From Bimuria novae-zelandiae CBS 107.79 (taxonomy: Eukaryota; Ascomycota; Dothideomycetes; Pleosporales; Didymosphaeriaceae): a stretch of 64,000 bases of DNA. Location of the stretch: NCBI GenBank assembly GCA_010015655.1, contig ML976794.1, positions 56,854 through 120,853 on the forward strand. The letters are read 5' to 3'. The position numbers and the translations under genes are program-made. Below are positions 32,501 through 44,689 of this stretch, in pieces (position 1 is the stretch's first letter; each line of letters starts with the position of its first letter). The notes beneath the pieces were generated by a model. It was not told where the DNA came from. It did no database searches and worked only from the letters and a program-made list of their open reading frames with translations.

Positions 32501-35400
32501 GCGTTGCTGTAAGTAATAACGCTACGTTAGAGGTAGTTATTTAGGTAATCCTTAACAAGCTATAACTGCTCTAGAGACATGCTATATAGTAGGCTTAATA
32601 TTAGTATATTATCTGTAGTTAGCTTAATGTTATAATCAACGCCGTCGCGGTGTAGAGGTAGTACGTTAGAGTCCTTTTTTAAGAAGTAAGCTAGGGTAGC
32701 GCTTATATAGCCTAGGAATAATAACTTCTCTATAAGAAGCTAGCGGAGTTCTTCGTCTAGGTCTAGCAGGTCTGTCTAGCCTAGCTCTTCCTTACGGTCT
32801 TAGATTAGCTTCTCTACTTTATAAACACTAATATAGCTAATAACTGTCTCTTTTTAACGCGTATTAATTATAAATGCCACAGCTCTTATAATATTAATCT
32901 TAAGGCCTACCTTAGCGAGGTCCTCGCAGGAGACAGGTTTAGGGCGAGTTAGCTACTACTCTTATAATAGCAGCGCTTAGTAGCGGAGCTACTCCTTTAT
33001 TTTCGCTAGGTTCTTCTAGTAGGTACGACGCTAAGGGGATTGCTGCGATAAGCGATAGATATACTATATAATAGCCACGTCTATAAGCTTATTACGTTAG
33101 TTAGCATCTGCCTAATACTTAGAATTAATTCCTATAGCTATGCCCCGCGTTAGGATAATAATATCTCGTTTATAGTTAATCTATGTTATGTCTAGCTACT
33201 TAAGTATCTACTACCTATAGTTAATCTAAACATTAGCTTCCTTAAGAAGCTTGCGGCTGACTATAAGGTCGTAGTAGCTAGTGTCGCAGGGTATAAAGTA
33301 AGTAGTAAGGCGATAGCTATTTAGTACTAGGTTAGCCTAAAAGTGCTTATTCACCTGCCCGTTTAGTTAACTATTATATCTAGCCAAGGGAATAGCTTCT
33401 ATGCTTTTAATAGATACCTTAAGTCCCTTCTTAATTATGCAAAGGTGTTTTAAGTAGACTAAGACGTAGCTACCTGCGCTTATGTTAATAAGAGCCTTTA
33501 ACCTAATCGCTAGCCCGTTCGTTAAGATACGGCAGGGCAGAGTAAAAGCACTTTCGCTAAATAAGAGGTCTCGTATGCTAGTAGCTCCTATAGGATTCTC
33601 TAGGAAGGAGACTTCCCCTAGAGTAATACTTTTCCTAATTCCTTGTTAGAAGAGAGGAAGCCTCCGTCCTTAGCCTTATAGTATACCTCTTTATTAGCTT
33701 GCGGTGCTAAATTGCTAGCCTCTAACGCTTTCTAATTAACAGGGCTATTTAGGCAGGCTCGAGTAATATATTCTAACTTTTTATAATAGTAGCAGGTAAG
33801 CTAGCTACCTAAAGCTATAGTGGTAGCGCGCGTTAGCTGTGTGCGAGTAAGGGGCTACGCTAGTATTAAAGCGTACTTGCGAGACCTAGTGGCTAAGGTA
33901 GGAGTAGCCTTCTTTTAAGATTCTTGTTTAGCGCGCGCTATAACCTAGGAGTCTATAATTACTGCCTCTTATGCGAGGTCGCGGGCGATGTTAATAAACT
34001 TAGAGTAATTATCCTTAAGGCGACGAACATTATAGCCTATATTTATATAAAGTTAATCTATAAGCTTCTTGTAGAACTCTTTAACCTATTAGTTGGTAGG
34101 TAGCTTACGCTGCGTTGTAAGGCGGAAGAAGTCTACTTAGAAGCTAGTAAACTTAGATATAAAGCGGAGGCGTAATTAGATAAATACCTAACAGGCCTTC
34201 TTCTCCTTGTGTGGGTCACTAAAAGCTTACTCTATTATATTTATTATAAATTTACTATTAATGCGTTCGCCACTGTCTCGTAGAGCTCTAATTAAAGTTA
34301 TAAGTTAGTTACGGGCGGGATCCTTTATACGTGTAGTTATATATACTACGATACGCTCTTAGGTATCCTCTAAAGTCTCTCTTATAAACTAATCGCGGTT
34401 AGACCGAAGTTTATTCTTTATATAGGCCCTCTAGTGCTTAAAGGTCGTAGTTGTCTTGCCGTCTAAGAGTAGCGGAGAGTCTAGGAACTTAACTAAGCGC
34501 TAGCTTGCGCCTAAAGAGCGTGTATATAAATAAGTAATAGGCTTAAATAGTAATAAGCACGAAAAACATAAGTTATTAGGCTTACTAGACTTAGAGCTTA
34601 GCAGGTCGTTAGCGGAGGGGACACTCTAGCTTAAGGTCTAAGGAAGAATTTAGAATTTAGTTATATAAAATTAAGTTACTAGTATATTAAGAGTAGAGCC
34701 TACTATAGCCTGTTTAGCAAGTTAGGCTTCTAACCTGTCTATCTTTTGCTATGCTTAAACAAGGGCTCCATGCAGCCCTTCGCCTTTAGCTAAGGTATTA
34801 GTAGCGATCTGGCGGTATATATAGAGTTATTATCGCTCCACACTATAAAGAAGTAGCTAGCTAATTAGCTCTATAGTAATCTTTGCTAGTTCCTGCCTAA
34901 AATGCTTAATTACGGCCTCTAGCGTTATAGTGATTAGGTTGTTACTAGCAAACGTGAGTAGCTAGGGAGGTTGTAAGAGGTCCTTATTAATACCTTGCTA
35001 AATATAAGCAAGTTTTAAGGAAGTGTCTTAATCGTGGTTTTCCTTAGTAATAGAGCCGTAGCTCTAGATTTCGTGTTCTTAGTAAATAAAGGACTTAGAT
35101 AGGTCGTACGCGCTGCCCAGCATCACCTTTTCTAAAACTAACGCTATAAATAGGTGTTTTAGTGCTATTTTATTAATACTGCGGGTAGAGCAGCTAGTTA
35201 TTAGTTCTCTAGTAGAGAGGAAGCGAGCAGGTAGTGCTTAGGATAGTTAGTAGGGATAGGTTCCTCTCTTATAGAGGCTAGGGCTCTTATAGCCCTCTTT
35301 ACGTAAGTAGTAGGTTGCCTATATAGCACGTTTATTAAGTAAAGGGCGGTAGGCTAATTAGCTCTCCTAGCTAGCTACGGCGTGCTATTTTCGAACTACG
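29560..35400 (-). pseudogene. Gag-pol of gypsy C
   Basis: Minus-strand polyprotein. Gag (about 33700-35300) ends in a zinc knuckle at 33753-33794 read as CYYYKKLEYITRAC: the CCHC pattern with Cys to Tyr, Gly to Glu and His to Tyr, all RIP-type changes. RT shows the motif before the first Asp (KKPRGG-like, near 32440-32470) and the catalytic box as AYLDNILIYLED (YLDN at 32137-32148). RNase H and integrase follow down to about 30000. The C-terminus (about 29640-29800) reads NPTWYNAQGFVRAL, a chromodomain-like end. Not functional. Confidence 0.8.
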
Positions 35401-35611
35401 TCCTTTAACTCCCTTTAAGTAGTACGTTACTTAGTGGTATTAAGATTTCTTATTACAGGTAATTATACTTTATAATAAACTAATAGCTTAGCGTAGTTAT
35501 ATAATAGATTTTATAAGGTAGTCGTTATTAAGTCGTGCGCGCAGGTAGATTAAGTAGTTTAACCTAATATTTTATTACTATTTTTAGCTAAGTAAAGAAA
35601 TCTTAGTGTAA

Positions 35612-35880
35612 TATAAGGACGGGCACAGGCTCCTGCATTAAGAGAGTAGATAAGGTAGGTTGGCTCTATTTTAGCTACACTAAGATGAGGAGACTGTAGG
35701 TACATAGGCCTGCGGCGCTTTTATGCGCTGCCGCTTGGCACGGAATATCTATCTATCCAAGATAGCTACACTGGGTGCGTGGGCAACTGCGCCCAGGCGT
35801 GAGGCAACTGCACCCAGGCGTGAGGCAGTCGCGCCTCTCACGCGAGGTCATGTGTCCTGCCGGCATGCCAGGCCGTCACA
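35612..35880 (-). repeat. 5' LTR of gypsy C
   Basis: 269 bp. Start mutated to TATAAGGAC, end GTCACA intact. Contains GTCATGTGTC near 35848, the family-C version of the TCACGTGA site. Confidence 0.92.
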
Positions 35881-35885
35881 AAAAG

Positions 35886-36430
35886 CATTGCGAAAAACGT
35901 AGCTAATAAGGTAGAACTTATACAAGATCTGCATAAAACACTATATAAAAATATTATAAAACGTAATAAGTAAATAGTAAGGTAAGTAAACAAGAAAAGG
36001 ATTAAAGGACTAACTTTTAAGTAAGGGGATAAAGTCCTTCTTTTATAAATTTTTTTTAAGATAATATAGCTAAGCAAAAAATTAAATAACCTTAAATAAG
36101 TACTATTTAAGATTTAAGAAGTCTAAGGCCTAGTTAATATTACGCTATAGTTACCTATAAACACATGTATCTACCTAGTTTACTATAAATTATTGTTAGA
36201 ACTAGTACTACTAAATGCCGAATTAAAATTATACCTAGAACTTAAAGACAAAAAGTATAATGTTAAAGTTATTAGGGATCTATAAAATTTTAGACGTTAG
36301 TATAAGTACCTAGTAAAGTAGGAAGGATAGCTAGAGAGCTATAGTATATAAGAACTAGTAAAGAACCTTACTAACTATAAAAAAGCTTTAGAGAAGTTCT
36401 ACTGAGAATATTTAAAAAGGTTAAAATTAA
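35886..36430 (+). pseudogene. Gypsy A2 integrase end and chromodomain
   Basis: Resumes A2 pol after element C, aligning with A3 57010-57580: integrase C-terminal module, then chromodomain (EYLVK-like KYLVK followed by a degraded Trp-rich end and ALEKFY). Stops are TAA/TAG. Confidence 0.75.
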
Positions 36431-36499
36431 AGGTTTAAGGTTATTAGGGTTAAAGGGTAGAGGAAAGAGAGCATAGTTTAAGGTAATAGTACTAGGTAT

Positions 36500-36877
36500 A
36501 AGGCCCCCCTCTAGTTACGTAATATCCTAACCTAACTTTTTTTAACCCCTTAAGGCACTTAATCTTCTTAATAAATTTTATTAAGTTAGTAAGAAGCTTC
36601 TTCTTATACTCCTTAAGTAAGCGTTTCTACTTTAGTAACTTTTTTTTAGTATAAGTAGCTTAAAGAGCTACTATAGCTAATTTTTTTTTTAGCTACTATT
36701 ACTTCTTCTAGGCGCTCGAGCCTGTTTACCATAAAATTAATATAAGAAAAATTTAGAACTATAGATTTTAGTAGTTTATACTTTATAACGCTATTTATAT
36801 AGTAGTTACTATACTACGCCTTAAAAAAATAGTTTATAGGTTAAGCCCCTCTTCGCGTAGTACTTATAAAATACTAT
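36500..36877 (-). pseudogene. Antisense Zn2Cys6-like ORF of gypsy A2 (degraded)
   Basis: Opposite strand to A2 pol. It starts at ATA (36875-36877), a RIP form of ATG, and reads YKYYAKRGLTYKLFF, where A1 has CKYCAKEDLIYKLFF; the Cys ligands are now Tyr. RLERLEE and a Lys/Arg-rich stretch follow. Same position and order as in A1 and A3. Confidence 0.55.
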
Positions 36878-36967
36878 AGCAGTCTAACTAACTAAGTTTA
36901 TTTAATCTCTAATAGAACAACGATAAAGGGTACTCTAGGAGGATATGCAGAGGAAGGAGGAGGATAG

Positions 36968-37415
36968 TGTTACAGTCTAGAAGTTAAAGGTAAGACGATA
37001 GGCCTTATAACGGCTACCAGGCCCCACCTTAGGCTTACGTAATGTCCCAGGCTGTCTCAGACGCCAAGACCATAGGACATGATAGGACCACGTGACCTTG
37101 ATCACGTAACGTCCTAAGATATCCCATGGGATCCCACGAGGCAAGAATATGGGATACCATAAGACTCTATAAGACAAGGAGGGTATATCTATAGGACGGT
37201 TTCCTATATTACGCTCCTTATAGTTAACTTACATATCTCCTATCCGAGTACGTTCTCCTATATAGACTAATAGTTATCTTATTTATTATAAAATTAAATT
37301 ATATAGCTACGCGCTAAGTGTCGCATTAAATTATACTATTAAATAATTTATAAAGTGCTACTTTAGCCTTACTACCCTAATCTGGATCGGACCAAGGTGT
37401 GAGCGCCTCATAACA
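36968..37415 (+). repeat. 3' LTR of gypsy A2
   Basis: 448 bp, TGTTACAG to CATAACA, followed by TAGGG. Open frame 36977-37177 on the minus strand is accidental. Confidence 0.92.
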
Positions 37416-37420
37416 TAGGG

Positions 37421-40400
37421 AAATCTAGTTATTTTTTTTGGTTATTACAGTAGATACGTAGGTACGGTTTAATTATCTAATTCGTATATTCTATTTGTTC
37501 GTCCATCTATAGATAATATGCTGTAGATAGCTTTCTTTTTAATCTGATAAGTGTTATAAGCGTTAGTTAGTAGTTTAAAGTAAAGAGCTTATTTCTATTG
37601 CTAATAATTATCTTTAATATGCCGTAGTGCCTTATAAGTTAATTTAGGATAAGAAATACTAGTTCTTTAGCTATAGTTATTTTCTAATAAGGTAGTAATT
37701 CCACGTATTTAGTAAATTAATAAACGATTACTGATATAGTATTATATTTTATTCCGTTTAATAGGTCTTTTAACTTAGGTAGTCTAGTTATAAAGTCTAT
37801 AGCGATATCTTTCTATGGTGCCGTAGGTATCTAGATTACTTATATTTTTTTATACTTAAAGTATGTGGCGTACTTATTTTGTTAACAGTTTATATATTTC
37901 TAGATATACTTTATAATTACTTTTTGAGTTTCTCGAAATAAGTAATTCCTTTAAATGAGTTCTATTGTTTTCTTAATACCTGTATATCTGTGTATTAGAT
38001 TATTATAATATTATTATATAACTTTGTTTTGCTATTCTTTAGGTACTTCTCGTGTCGTAATAAGGAGCTAATTAAGTTCTACTATAAGTTCGAGAGATCT
38101 ACCTATATTTGTATATAGTATTATATAGTTGGTTTTTGCCTTTTCTCTTATGAGGTTATTTTATTAGCTAAGTGCGTCTACTCGCCTGTTTTTCCCCTAC
38201 TCTATAGATAATCTTAAACTTATATTACCTAGTATTTTATAACTATTAATATTATTACGTTATATGTTCTTTTATATTTATAAATTATAGTGAATTTCTA
38301 GTGTTAAATAGCTAAAGACGTAGATTCTTTAGTGTTTTAATACTCTTATAATAGCGTAGAGTTCTTTATTGTGTACGTTGTATCGTGTTTCCGCGTCGTT
38401 AAACTTTCGTGAGTAGTACGTGATTAGATACCATTTACTATTCTTTTCTTATTTTACGCCTGCGCCTATCTCGAGATCGCTTGCGTTTGTCATAAATTAT
38501 AGTAGTTCTTTATCTTAAAAGTTAATAAATGCTAGTAGCACAATACATGATATCTTGAAGAGTTAGAATAATATTTTATACTCTACTATCTATATAAATA
38601 GTAAATCCTTCTTTATAAGGTTTATTAAAGGTATCGTGATTTTTACATAGTCCCTAATAAATTATTATTTAAATATATAAAATGTTTTATTTTTTTTAAA
38701 TTGTTTACGGTCTTTAGTATTAGCTAGTTTTTACTATATTTAATTTTATTACGTGCTATTTTAATTCTGTCTGTGCTAATAATATATCTTAAAAATTCTA
38801 ATTTCTATATATAGAATTTACACTTCTTTAGCTTAATTTGTAGGTATGCTCTATCTAGTGCCTTTAGTACTATCTATATATATAGTACGTGGTCTAATTC
38901 GTTTTCGGAGAAGACAACTATATTGTCTATGTATATAATAATAAATATATCTAGATAATTACGCACGACGTTATTAATAAGTTTCAAAAAGGTTACTAGT
39001 ACATTAGTAAGTCTAAAGGGTATAATTATATATTTAAAGAATCCGTAGCATGTTTTAAATACTATTTTTTACTTATTACCTTTTTTAATACGTATAAGGT
39101 AGTACCTATTTTATAAATCTATTATAGGGAAGATCTTTGCTATTAAGAGTTAATTTTAAAATTCTGAGATATTTAGTAGTAGGTATTAATTCTTAATTTT
39201 TATATTATTAAGTGTCTTATAATTTATATAGTGCCTTAGTTGTCTATTCTACTTAGGTATAAACATAAAAGGACTAGCTACTAGTAACTTTAAAGATCTA
39301 ATATATTCTTTCGCAAGGTTCGTTTTAATAAATTCTTTTTCTTACTAGAGTGTTTTACTAGTTTTACTATATACTAGTCTAAAGGGTGGCGTATTCCCTT
39401 CTTTTAAGTTAATCGCATAATCTTAGGGTTCATATTTTATAAGGTTTACTTTTCCTTCTTTTTTAGTAAACATATAATTCCATGCTCGATAGTATTCTAG
39501 AATCTTATAGTTTATGCTATTATCTATCCTCTTTCGATTTATAACCTAGTAGATCCTACCAGCGTCTGCCAAGGATGTTTCCCGTTTTTCGAGTATCCGT
39601 CGCGAGACTATGTTATTAATAGCTCTTTTATCTACTATCGTATTCTATTAATGCGTAGGCTTTACTTATAATATATAATTACAGTTCTTAAAAGATAACT
39701 TCTTTCTTTTTTAATTAATTATAGGATTATGCTTCTTTAACTAGGATAGTTTTAAAATTATATTATAATTAGCCTTCTTAATAACGTTAAAGGTAATTAG
39801 GTCCTAGTATCTGTAGATTTTAAGGATTATTTTAACTTTATATTTAACTCTTAATTCACTACGTATTAGTTATCTATCCGCGATATAAATAGAATAGGAT
39901 ATAGTCTTTTTATGTTTATAAAGTCCTGATCTATTAAGTACTTTTCTTAACTTATAACCTTCCTATACTTTTAAGTCTAGCATGGCTTTTATCTATGTTT
40001 CTTTAAGCTATATTAGTAGCTTAATTAATACTTACCTATTTATAGTATTTAATTATCTAAAGGCGTCTTCCTCCCTAAGCCTAGGTCTAAAAAGGATATC
40101 TTCTTTATAATTAGCTTTATAGGCTATAGGTATCCTTTGTTTTTTCTTTCTTAAGGCTATTGCTAAGTCTTTTCTTATAAGGCTTCACCGTCTTTATTTT
40201 TTATTACTAATTTAATTTTCAGGGTTATTATTCCTTTATGTACTAAATTAAATCTATGTTTTGCCTTCTAGTCTATATACTTTAAGTGACTAGTGTGTAA
40301 ATATATTTACTATATATTTAACGCACATTCTTTATTAATTAATATTAATAGTACTTAGTTTATTACTTTATTAAAATATACAAAGTATCTTTATTCTCGT

Positions 40401-42223
40401 TTATTCTAGAGATAAATATTATAATAGGCAATAGGGTAGTTAAACCACTCCTATTAATACTATATATATATTTAGGGAAAATAGCTACATTCTTTAGCTT
40501 AGTAATATATAGTATATTAATCTTCTTTATAGAGGGTCTATCGTATAGTTCTATGCCTATGATTACAGTACTCTAGGTTGTACTATAGTTTGTAGTTTAA
40601 GTTTCTATTTAGCTATTTCTTTTAAAGGTTTTTATTTTTATAGTAGTAATTTGCCTATTTACGTGCCGCCTTACTAACTAAATTAGGTTAATAAACGTGG
40701 TAAATTGCTACTTTATAGTTTTTTATTTTATTATTTTATTATTATAAAACCAAAGTCTTTTTCTCTTTGTTAGTGTTTTTTTAAGAAGTTAAAAATATTT
40801 ATTATCTTACTAGTAACTAGTTTGCTCTAGCTGTAGTAAAGCGTAAGAAATTAAGGCACTAACTCTATTTAGTTTTTATTTAAACCTTTATATATGTTCT
40901 TATAGAGTCGTAAGTTAAGGGATACTAATTATTCTAAATCTTTATTTTAGATATTAAGTTACTTCATAGCGTTAACTACTTATTATTCTTTGTTAGTTGC
41001 ATTAGTGTCTCTAGTAGTTAGTACGTTTAACTATCTAATAACCTTATTCTTAGATCTGCAGTTCCTGACTATGTGGCCTAGTTTGCTATATGTATAGTAT
41101 GTAAGGGGTTTTGAGTTAAGAGACTTGTAATGCCAGAAGTAATACGAATAAATTTAGTAAGGCTCGACGTTAGGCTTTAAGCCTCGAAGTTATATGTCTA
41201 GTCCTTCGAAGCTATTCTGAAATTAATCTAGTAAAGCTAAAGGCCACCAAAGTTCGGCCTTGCCATGCCAAGGGCGAAGCTCGAGGACAACATATAGGGC
41301 CAGAGTCCATTACATAGTAAAGGCGTGTCCCGGTCCCTTGTCTATAGGTTCCATCTGGGGTACGTCCTTAGTTATACTAATAAAAGCCTTTAGCCTTTCC
41401 TGTTCTTTTTTCTATTACGTTAACTTATTAGTACTAGATTCCTTCTTTTAGTTAGTAACTATAGTTAACGTAGCTTCTATGCTATAGCTATTATTTAGAG
41501 TTATAGTAATTAATTTTTATTATAAGTGCTCTATAATTTTCCTTTTTATCTTAGTTCTAGCGTAAATTCCGTTCTAGTTTATACTTTTTATTATTAATTT
41601 AAGTTACTCCCACCGTAAGCACTTATAATATATTAGTTTTTACTTTACTACGTTATAGTTCCTCGCGCATATATTACTTTAATTCTTTATAAGATATAGT
41701 TATAAGACTAATATTATTTTATTTAACCTAGTTAATATTCTTGCGGAATTTATATTTATATTTAGCTACTAAATAAGTTTACTTACGTTATTAAATAGCT
41801 CGTTTAGCAATAGCTTCTTAGTTAGTAATTTTAAAGTATTACTTAATTTTAGTATAGAAAGTATTAAAATTTTTTATAATCTTATTTATAGTGTCGCACT
41901 ATATATTAGCTATGGTTAGGTATTAATTAACGTAAGGATAAATCTACTTTAAGGTATCTTCCTTTATATAGGTAGAAGCGAATATAGTCTTATTAGTATT
42001 TTCCTATTCTTTTTTTATTCTATAAAAGTATAGATTAAGTTGCAAAATCTATTTTTACTATAAAAGAAGTAAAGCTTCTTATAAAAGAGGTTAAGCTTCG
42101 TATAAAAGCTTTTTATGGCTTTACTAGCTACGGTAATGCTTGCTCCTTTAGGAGTATTTATTTAAGTATATATTATATTAGTAAAAAAGGTACTATTAAC
42201 GCTTATATTAAGTGTGTTTGAAA
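37421..42223 (-). pseudogene. Gag-pol of gypsy D, main part
   Basis: Minus-strand polyprotein homologous to B across its length and more heavily mutated. Integrase lies at about 37421-38200 and RNase H near 38280-38520. RT has IIIYIDNIVVFSE (YIDN at 38920-38931; YIDD in B). Protease is near 39900-40000. The gag zinc knuckle near 41045-41090 is interrupted by a 215-bp LTR-like insert. Confidence 0.8.
41100..41314. mobile_element. 215-bp LTR-like insert in gypsy D gag
   Basis: Starts TGTAAGGGG and ends CCATTACA, with a 5-bp duplication TAGTA (41095-41099 and 41315-41319). Comparison with element B (22722-22790) shows the surrounding gag sequence is continuous when it is removed, so it is an insertion in the zinc-knuckle codons. 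TG...CA ends with a 5-bp duplication suggest a solo LTR of a family with no other copy here. It is GC-richer and not visibly RIP-mutated. Confidence 0.75.
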
Positions 42224-42656
42224 TATTAAGCCTCTACGGATAGCTAGTTCAGAAGGGGTCTAAGGCTAGGTCTTAGGCATAAGTATTAATAATATAAGTA
42301 AAGGTTTTACTAATAACTTACGGTTGGTAATAGGGCGTTAGTATTAAAGGTGTATATAATATAATTAAAATAATAAGAGCCTAAGCTAAATCTGAATAAT
42401 AAATTTATAAATAGGCTAAATATAAATATAAGAGCTTATATTTGCGTTCCTCTATACTTGGCTTATTCCTGCTCGTTGGCGAGCGTCCTCTGCAGAGCGC
42501 TCTCTAGTAAGTGCTCACAAGCAAATGCTCTCTAGGGAGTAGTCACGTAGCTTAGCGTCCTGCGGCGTAGTCGCCAATGCCCAGTTATTCCTGACAAATA
42601 ACTTTAGGGATTAGATACAAACCCGGCACAGCCTTCCCTGGATCTCAGTCCTAACA
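42224..42656 (-). repeat. 5' LTR of gypsy D
   Basis: 433 bp. Start mutated to TATTAAGCC, end CCTAACA. Contains AGTCACGTAG at 42541, a variant of the shared TCACGTGA site. Confidence 0.85.
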
Positions 42657-42679
42657 ATTATAGACTAGCCTATTGCTTT

Positions 42680-43152
42680 AGTACCTAAAGTAGTATTAAA
42701 GTTAATTAAAACTAATACTTAAGTAAGTTTCTCGAGAGTCTCTGAGACCTCTAACATATTTATTATAAATATATTATAATTAAATATCTCTTATTCCTTC
42801 TATTATAGCTATTTACGCTAATTACGTAAACGCGCTATTTTCTCCTATACTAGACGCGCACGTAACAGTGCTACGTAAGTAAGTTCTTCCTTTACCTAAA
42901 GTTTTACTTCCTCCTTAGTCTCTAACTTTTCTAACCTCTCTAATTTAGTATCTATTTTAAGTAATCTAGTAAAGAGATTTCCTTCAGCTTACACTTCTAA
43001 TTACTACATTAAACGTAATTTATGCACTTTAAGTGTAAAAATAATAAATAATATAGTAACTATAGCTTAGCGTAATATATACACGCGACTATAATAAATT
43101 CGTAGTTTTATTTAAAATAATTAGCTTATAAGTAATAAACTTATAAGGACAT
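42680..43152 (-). pseudogene. Antisense Zn2Cys6-like ORF of gypsy G (degraded)
   Basis: Minus strand, from ATG 43150-43152. The N-terminal part shows C-X2-C-X6-C-X8-C-X2-C-X7-C if three Tyr (TAC, TAT, TAC) are read as former Cys; ligands one, four and six are still Cys. This is exactly the spacing of family A, although the LTRs are B/D-like. After a one-base shift the frame gives KLERLEKLETKEEVKL and a second charged block with RARL and RLRN.RK, an obvious coiled-coil-like pattern. Its short distance from the LTR matches the other copies. Confidence 0.65.
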
Positions 43153-43169
43153 TAAGCCTAGAGAGGAGA

Positions 43170-43592
43170 GCTAATATTAAGATCTAATATAACGTACAGC
43201 AAAGTATTAGCATTTATCTATACGCCTAAGCTACGATTCCTAACTTAGTTATAAATTACGTGATAAGTTACGCGTTCTAGAAGTATTAGGAGCCCTAAAA
43301 GTAGCTTAGCTTATAGGACCTTAGGATAAATAAGACTCTAGAATCTATAGGATAAGACTTATATATAAGAACGTTAAAGATAGACCTTCTATCTTCGAGT
43401 TTAACCTAGTTTATTAATCTATTATTTAAATTCATACTTAAGCTTTAGTTAATTTATTTATAATCGTACCTTACTTTTAATACTAATAACCTATTCATAC
43501 GCACGAGCCATTAATAATCCTTACTTACTTAAATATTACTTTACCTAAGAACTAACCCTAGTCTCCTTTAGGACTAGCTATCCCGAAAGACT
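43170..43592 (+). repeat. LTR of gypsy G
   Basis: About 423 bp, from TAATATTAAGATCT (same start as the E LTR at 60340) to CTTAACA. Target duplication not identified because the 5' half is lost. Confidence 0.7.
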
Positions 43593-44632
43593 TAACATAA
43601 CGTATAGTAGTTTTATATATTTATATGCTTTATTTAAGTTAAGCGCGTTAAGTAGTCACGTGAATTTCTTTGTACTATACTACTATTAGTTACTATAAGA
43701 TCCTTAGGCGCCGTAAGGCCTAGCTACGTAGTGTTAGTTATAGATACTAATACGGGAATACTATAATTATTAAGAATAAGTAGTTAGTAAACGCTAAAGA
43801 TATAAGACAATATATATTAGTAGAAGTACTTTGCTTACTTAAAGCTAAGTTTATTAATTATATAGCTATTATTAATAATAGCGACAGTCTATTAAAGTAA
43901 AAGGCCTTAATACTAACTAGGTTAGTAAAGCTTTCCTAGCAGGATTATAAAGCGTAGGATAAACTAGTTAGATGTATTAATATACTTAATTACTATTACA
44001 TACTTACTATTACCTAGCTAACTACCTTAAAGCTTATAATAACTTTAACGTTATAGTAATACCTATTATAAAGCTAGTCTTATTAAAGTTATAAATTTAT
44101 ATATTAAGAATGCTATATAACTAATGCGTTTCCTTTATAAGCTTAAAATATGCGTAAATTATAATTAGGTTCTTAAATTTTATGTGTTATGAATACGATT
44201 TATAATTTTATTTTATCTAGAACTTTAACTAGGTATTAATAAAACGTAATATTTAGTTCTTACTAACAAGCTAAAAAGGGGACTCTTAGCTATACATAAT
44301 AAGTAAATTATTTACTATTTACTATACGTTAATAATTTAGAGTAAAAATCTACGTTAGTTAAAGTATAAGATCTAATCTACTAAAGACTACTCTTTTATA
44401 AGGTGTAGCTTACGTTTTTAGGCATTAGTTATAGCTTATAGAAGGATACTATTATCGCGTTAGCAAAAACTTATTATTAAGACGCTATATATAGCTATAG
44501 CTGTTTAATAGCTTAAAATTTTTTTTATTTAAAAGATATGCTCTAAGAGAGTAAGCCTGCCCTTACTTAAAGTCTGCTAGGCGCGTTAGGTGAGCGGCAT
44601 CGTGAGAGTAGTGAGATGACGCGTCGCGATTT
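43593..44632. other. RIP-mutated DNA, unassigned transposon remnant
   Basis: About 1 kb of AT-rich, stop-dense DNA between the G LTR and a pogo-like terminal repeat. A plus frame with a helical, Lys-rich reading is visible around 43760-44050, but no family could be named. It may be the body of the element whose right end is at 44633-44687. GTCACGTGAA occurs at 43655. Confidence 0.35.
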
Positions 44633-44687
44633 TGGTGGGGTGCGCCGCTGACTGGTGTGCGCCGCTGAGTGGTACGGTAGAACACGT
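44633..44687 (+). repeat. Orphan pogo-like right terminal repeat
   Basis: GC-rich end with two copies of GTGCGCCGCTGASTGG spaced 17 bases, ending GAACACGT followed by TA (44688-44689). It resembles the right end of the pogo-like element at 49212-49252 (GGTGAACCACGT then TA), including the doubled subterminal motif. No matching left end was found. Confidence 0.5.
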
Positions 44688-44689
44688 TA

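Larger units (their letters stand above)
29239..35880 (-). mobile_element. Ty3/gypsy chromovirus C, full length
   Basis: 6,642-bp minus-strand element with 269-bp LTRs (29239-29507 and 35612-35880), ends TGTGAGGACGG and CCGTCACA, and target duplication AAAAG (29234-29238 and 35881-35885). Joining the flanks restores the sequence seen uninterrupted in A3 near 57010-57040. A polypurine tract (minus strand) lies at 29508-29525. The LTR is unrelated to families A and B. Unlike them, pol runs to within about 150 bases of the 3' LTR, leaving no room for an antisense ORF. Confidence 0.93.
16823..37415 (+). mobile_element. Ty3/gypsy chromovirus A2, split by B and C
   Basis: Plus-strand family-A element with LTRs 16823-17269 and 36968-37415 and a perfect target duplication TAGGG (16818-16822 and 37416-37420). 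Removing B (17339-24144) and C (29239-35880) with one target copy each leaves about 7.1 kb, close to A3 (6,971 bp). The 3' LTR is preceded by a purine-rich tract (36940-36967). It lies in the integrase region of D. Confidence 0.92.
14959..42656 (-). mobile_element. Ty3/gypsy chromovirus D, split by A2
   Basis: Minus-strand element of the B/D/E/G group. Its 3' LTR is at 14959-15396 and its 5' LTR at 42224-42656. Internal DNA lies at 15397-16822 and 37421-42223; A2 with its target duplication fills the gap. Reading rejoins exactly: the sequence before TAGGG at 16818 and after 37420 is continuous in element B (19040-19090). Order on the minus strand: gag with zinc knuckle, protease, RT, RNase H, integrase, chromodomain, then the antisense ORF. 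The flanks outside the LTRs do not show a convincing target duplication and seem to belong to different elements. Confidence 0.8.
42657..43592 (+). mobile_element. 3' end of gypsy element G
   Basis: Plus-strand remnant. It has an antisense ORF (minus strand, 42680-43152), a polypurine tract ending GAGAGGAGAGC just before 43170, and an LTR at 43170-43592 whose end reads GACTTAACA. The LTR is related to those of B and D at both ends but different in the middle. Pol and the 5' half are missing. Confidence 0.65.
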
